Shown here one piece after another: positions 5,840-8,183 of a stretch of 8,183 bases of DNA (within the stretch, counting starts at the first letter, position 1; the number at the start of each line of letters is the position of its first letter). Source of the DNA: Actinomycetota bacterium (lineage in GTDB: Bacteria > Actinomycetota > Coriobacteriia > Coriobacteriales > RUG844). The position numbers and the translations under genes were made by a program. Where the stretch lies: positions 1 through 8,183 of the forward strand of contig JAAXUU010000046.1 of NCBI GenBank assembly GCA_013335845.1, in the 5' to 3' direction. Below the pieces are notes generated by a model. It ran no database searches. It was not told where the DNA came from and worked only from the letters and a program-made list of their open reading frames with translations.

Positions 5840-7819
5840 ATGATTACAGATTTTCCTTATCTTCTTGGCAGGACGACAATCGGCGGCATTGACCTGATGA
5901 ATCATCTGGTCTCTGCACCGATAGGCACTGCGAACGCTGACCCCGAGGGTCATGTAACGCAGCGCAACATCGACTATTACAAAGCTCTTGCTGCTGGAGG
6001 CACTGGCCTGATTATCGTCGAATCCTCCTATTTCGACAATGTCGCCTGCAAGGGCGAAGATGGTCAGATCGGTTGCGTCGATGGTTCTCATACACCGGGC
6101 CTCGCACTTCTCGCCAAGACCATACATGACTACTACGGCATAAAGTGTTTCATCCAGCTTACCCATGAGGGCCAGCAGATCAGCTTGGTTGATAGATTGC
6201 CCTCTTGGGGTCCTTCCGATCTCACACTAGACATCAATGGCGGAACCATTGATTTCGTTGGAATGACCAAGGAGCAGATCGATCAGGTCGTCGAAGATTT
6301 TGCAACAGCTGCATGGCGTGCCAAGATCGCCGGTTTCGATGGCGTTGAAATCCACTCTTCGGGTGGACACCTGCTCAACATGTTCCTTTCTCCCACATTC
6401 AACAAGAGACAAGACGAGTTTGGAGGGTCCATCGAGAACCGAGTCCGTCTGCTCACGCAAATCATCGATGCTGTTCGCGCCCGTTGCGGAAAGGACTTTC
6501 CCTTATGTATCCGTTGGTGCGGTGATGAGTACGATGAAGGTGGTCTACATATCGATGAATCCATTGAAGCAGCCAAAATCATCGACGGATACAAGGTTGC
6601 TGCTCTGAGTGTCACCGGTGGCTCGCTGTCAAACGGCATTCCAACTCCTACCATGTTCGATGAGCTCGCCACCTTTCGTTCGCTAACACGTGCCATGAAG
6701 CAGGGTGGCGTCAAAACCCCGCTCATGGTCGCCGGATCCATAACCTCACCGGAACTCGCTGAGGATATCCTTGCCAGCGGCGATGCTGATTTCATTGCTC
6801 TTGGTCGTCCTCTGCTTGCTGATCCGAACTGGATCAAGAAGCTGCGTGCCGGGGCGCCCGAGGATATCGTTCCCTGCATCCGTTGCGGTCATGGTTGTGT
6901 CGGCACCTACGAGGAGTATCTTGCTTCCAAGGGGCTCAACTGTGCGGTCAACCCTTTGTGCAACTACACGGGCCATCGTCAGATCAATACAATGGACAAG
7001 AAGAAGAAGGTCGCAATCATCGGTGGTGGCCCCGGCGGAATGGAATGTGCCCGCGTTGCTGCACTAAGGGGACATGACGTAACTCTTTACGAGCGCCGTA
7101 AACTCGGTGGTGTCTTGAATGAGGCCGCCTTCGATACCAAAATCAAAGGCGACATCCAGTTCCTCATCGACTATTACGTAGCTCAGATGGAAAAGACCGA
7201 CAACATCCGGATAGTCGACCGCGATGTCACTGCCTCCTACCTGCTCGAGGGTGGCGATGTCGAGTATGATGCGGTTGTTTGCGCCACCGGCGCCCATCCT
7301 AGGAAACTCAGGATCCCCGGAATCGACAAGCCGAATGTATTCACTGAGCTTGACGCGACGGGCCCTCGCGCTGAGGAAATCGGCCAGAATGTCATCGTCT
7401 GCGGCGGCGGAATCTCTGCAGCCGAGGTCGCTATCAGCCAAGCTATGAAGGGCAAGAACGTCATACTAACGACTCGTCGTGGCGCCAAGATGATGCAGTG
7501 GGAGATTGCAAGCGATGACTCAGCGCCTACATGGCAGCGTATCGTTAATTTGCTCGACAGTACTGGGGTCGAACTCGAGTTGATGGCCGTTCTCAAGGAG
7601 ATTACCGACACTGGCGTCATTCTGACCGATATCTCAGGTGATGACTATTCGGTTGAGGGCGATAGCGTCGTCGTCTGTTCCGGTTGGGAGTCCGAGGATG
7701 CAATTTACCGCTTGCTCTATCTCCGTATGGATGAAGTGTATCTAATCGGAGACGCTGTCAAGCCCGGCAAGATCGGTGATGCGGTCCACGCGGGGTGGAG
7801 CGTAGGTAACCAGATTTAG
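5840..7819 (+). CDS. NADH:flavin oxidoreductase/enoate reductase, 4Fe-4S, FMN and FAD (BaiCD/FadH-like)
   Basis: This is a cytosolic reductase of activated C=C bonds, in the class that includes 2,4-dienoyl-CoA reductase, the BaiCD/BaiH steroid reductases and isoflavone (daidzein) reductase. Length is 659 residues, typical. Residues 1-340 form an Old Yellow Enzyme TIM barrel: FIQLTHEGQQ (104-113), FDGVEIH (166-172), FLSPTFNKRQDEFGGSIENR (182-201), and the FMN phosphate site around VAGS (297-300) and ALGRPL (320-325). The 4Fe-4S ligands are C346, C349, C353 and C368 (CIRCGHGC, then CAVNP). An FAD Rossmann motif follows, VAIIGGGPGG (391-400), then an NAD(P) motif VIVCGGGISAAEVA (518-531), and IGDAV (636-640) near the C-terminus. 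The active-site segment is HSSGGHLLN (172-180), where relatives have HxxHGYL or HxxNGYL: the second His/Asn is Gly and the proton-donor Tyr is His. The start at 5840 is set by AGGAGAG (5829-5835); the frame is open further upstream, to 5678, but without a start site. Substrate unknown. Confidence 0.95.
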   Translation: MITDFPYLLGRTTIGGIDLMNHLVSAPIGTANADPEGHVTQRNIDYYKALAAGGTGLIIVESSYFDNVACKGEDGQIGCVDGSHTPGLALLAKTIHDYYGIKCFIQLTHEGQQISLVDRLPSWGPSDLTLDINGGTIDFVGMTKEQIDQVVEDFATAAWRAKIAGFDGVEIHSSGGHLLNMFLSPTFNKRQDEFGGSIENRVRLLTQIIDAVRARCGKDFPLCIRWCGDEYDEGGLHIDESIEAAKIIDGYKVAALSVTGGSLSNGIPTPTMFDELATFRSLTRAMKQGGVKTPLMVAGSITSPELAEDILASGDADFIALGRPLLADPNWIKKLRAGAPEDIVPCIRCGHGCVGTYEEYLASKGLNCAVNPLCNYTGHRQINTMDKKKKVAIIGGGPGGMECARVAALRGHDVTLYERRKLGGVLNEAAFDTKIKGDIQFLIDYYVAQMEKTDNIRIVDRDVTASYLLEGGDVEYDAVVCATGAHPRKLRIPGIDKPNVFTELDATGPRAEEIGQNVIVCGGGISAAEVAISQAMKGKNVILTTRRGAKMMQWEIASDDSAPTWQRIVNLLDSTGVELELMAVLKEITDTGVILTDISGDDYSVEGDSVVVCSGWESEDAIYRLLYLRMDEVYLIGDAVKPGKIGDAVHAGWSVGNQI

Positions 7820-7948
7820 TCAACACATCCGGTCGGAAGGGTCGGCAAACCTGAGGATATCGCGGAACTAATACTGTTTCTCGCATCCGATAGGGCCGGA
7901 TGGATCAACGGCGTAAGCTACAGCATAGACGGCGGCCGGGCGCAAACA
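7820..7948 (+). pseudogene. C-terminal remnant of a second SDR, no start
   Basis: Directly after the reductase stop, in the same frame, the DNA encodes [20 protein letters not shown] followed by [19 protein letters not shown]. This is the unmistakable C-terminal signature of a classical SDR: P-x-G-R-x-G-x-P-e-D-i-A, L-F-L-a-S-D, G-x-x-x-x-x-D-G-G. The nucleotide-binding and catalytic parts are missing, and there is no start codon or ribosome binding site. The normal end of such a protein would fall near 7945, but no stop follows. It belongs to a different SDR subgroup from the partial one at the left edge. It is a truncated gene left by a deletion, or one side of a chimeric junction. Confidence 0.8.
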
Positions 7949-8183
7949 TGCGCGCGTGCACTGTCCCCTCCGACCACGACAGCAAGAAGACCGGCGCCTG
8001 CAGGGCGTAGACGGAGGCCGACTTCGGCAACGAGTCCAGGGTCAAGCCGTTGCGGAAGGCGCGCGCGAAGCCGGTGCGCGTGCCGGAGGCGCGGACGGGG
8101 ACCTGGACCACCGCGTCCTGCTGGTACTCGTTGGCGGGCAATGTCTCCACGCAGGTCTGGGTCGACAACGTCCGCGTGGCGAC
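7905..8183 (-). CDS. GC-rich edge fragment, possible partial CDS, strand uncertain
   Basis: From about 7950 to the edge, G+C rises to about 70% (7951-8010) and 78% (8041-8100), against 55% in 7861-7920. On the minus strand the frame is open to the window edge, with nearly all codons ending in G or C, and reads protein-like (for example [20 protein letters not shown] and [17 protein letters not shown]). The last 14 or so residues, over 7905-7948, overlap the SDR remnant and are unlikely to be native. The plus-strand frame through 8179-8181 shares the same third positions. It reads [19 protein letters not shown] and VWVDNVRV, like a carbohydrate-binding beta-sandwich, but has a TAG at 8008-8010. 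I cannot decide between the strands and recognise no family. Confidence 0.3.
   Translation of the reverse strand, partial: VATRTLSTQTCVETLPANEYQQDAVVQVPVRASGTRTGFARAFRNGLTLDSLPKSASVYALQAPVFLLSWSEGTVHARMFAPGRRLCCSLRR

Noticed and set aside
5210..6166. Long 318-codon open frame on the minus strand
   Set aside because: It runs antisense through the start of the clear enoate reductase and the decayed gene, has no family motif, and follows from codon bias of the plus-strand frame.
5240..7819. TAG recoding (pyrrolysine or glutamine) across the amber codons
   Set aside because: The MFS, 435-residue and reductase genes all end naturally at TAG, with the next gene or a family-typical C-terminus at that point, and a TAA also interrupts the same frame. 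No pyl genes are seen.
5840..7819. Naming the reductase baiCD, fadH or daidzein reductase
   Set aside because: Domain layout is common to all of these, no other bai or equol genes are intact here, and the active-site motif differs, so the substrate cannot be assigned.
3..7948. The two SDR pieces at either end as copies of one gene, or a repeat bounding a mobile element
   Set aside because: Their C-terminal regions differ in sequence and subgroup (extended tail at the left, short DGG ending at the right), and no shared nucleotide repeat was seen.

Overview
The window reads as chromosomal DNA of an anaerobic bacterium with roughly half G+C. The gene mix (SDR, MFS permease, GcvT-like folate protein, TetR with a short C-terminal ligand domain, and a 659-residue Fe-S/FMN/FAD enoate reductase of the BaiCD/FadH type) is what I would expect of a gut Coriobacteriia (Eggerthella/Slackia-like) or a clostridium. 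That assignment is inference; there is no rRNA or other marker gene. No tRNA, CRISPR array, insertion sequence or origin was seen.

Region 1 (1-4092, plus strand) looks like one transcription unit. It holds the C-terminal two thirds or so of a short-chain dehydrogenase whose catalytic lysine is replaced by cysteine, a 12-helix MFS transporter, an unrecognised 435-residue protein that appears to be an internal duplication with a cysteine cluster in its first half, and a GcvT/DmdA-type folate-binding protein. Spacings are 38 nt, 40 nt and an 11-nt overlap, and the unit is followed by a strong hairpin. No gcvH, gcvP or lpd is present, so the GcvT-like protein is more likely a tetrahydrofolate-dependent demethylase or methyltransferase for an imported compound than part of glycine cleavage.

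Region 2 (4093-5110) is a regulatory island: a ~236-nt leader with a promoter, a TetR-family regulator, a rho-independent terminator, and two related ATACGAAT-containing near-palindromes. One sits in the tetR promoter spacer and one lies just downstream of tetR. They are candidate operators for the regulator.

Region 3 (5240-7819) holds a decayed small gene, recognisable by an open coding-like frame with a good ribosome binding site but amber codons at codon 2 and codon 108. It is followed by an intact flavin/iron-sulfur enoate reductase. That enzyme keeps its Fe-S cysteines and both dinucleotide folds, but its substrate-site motif reads HSSGGHL where the family normally has HxxHGYL or HxxNGYL.

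Region 4 (7820-8183) is broken. The C-terminal 40 or so residues of a second, classical SDR follow the reductase stop codon directly, with no start of their own. At about 7945 the composition jumps to 70-78% G+C and the coding pattern changes. This is either a recombination junction or a chimeric contig end.

Taken together, the window suggests a locus for uptake and reductive or demethylating conversion of a small, probably exogenous molecule (MFS, SDR, folate demethylase, enoate reductase, TetR), with signs of decay at several points. The substrate cannot be told from the sequence.
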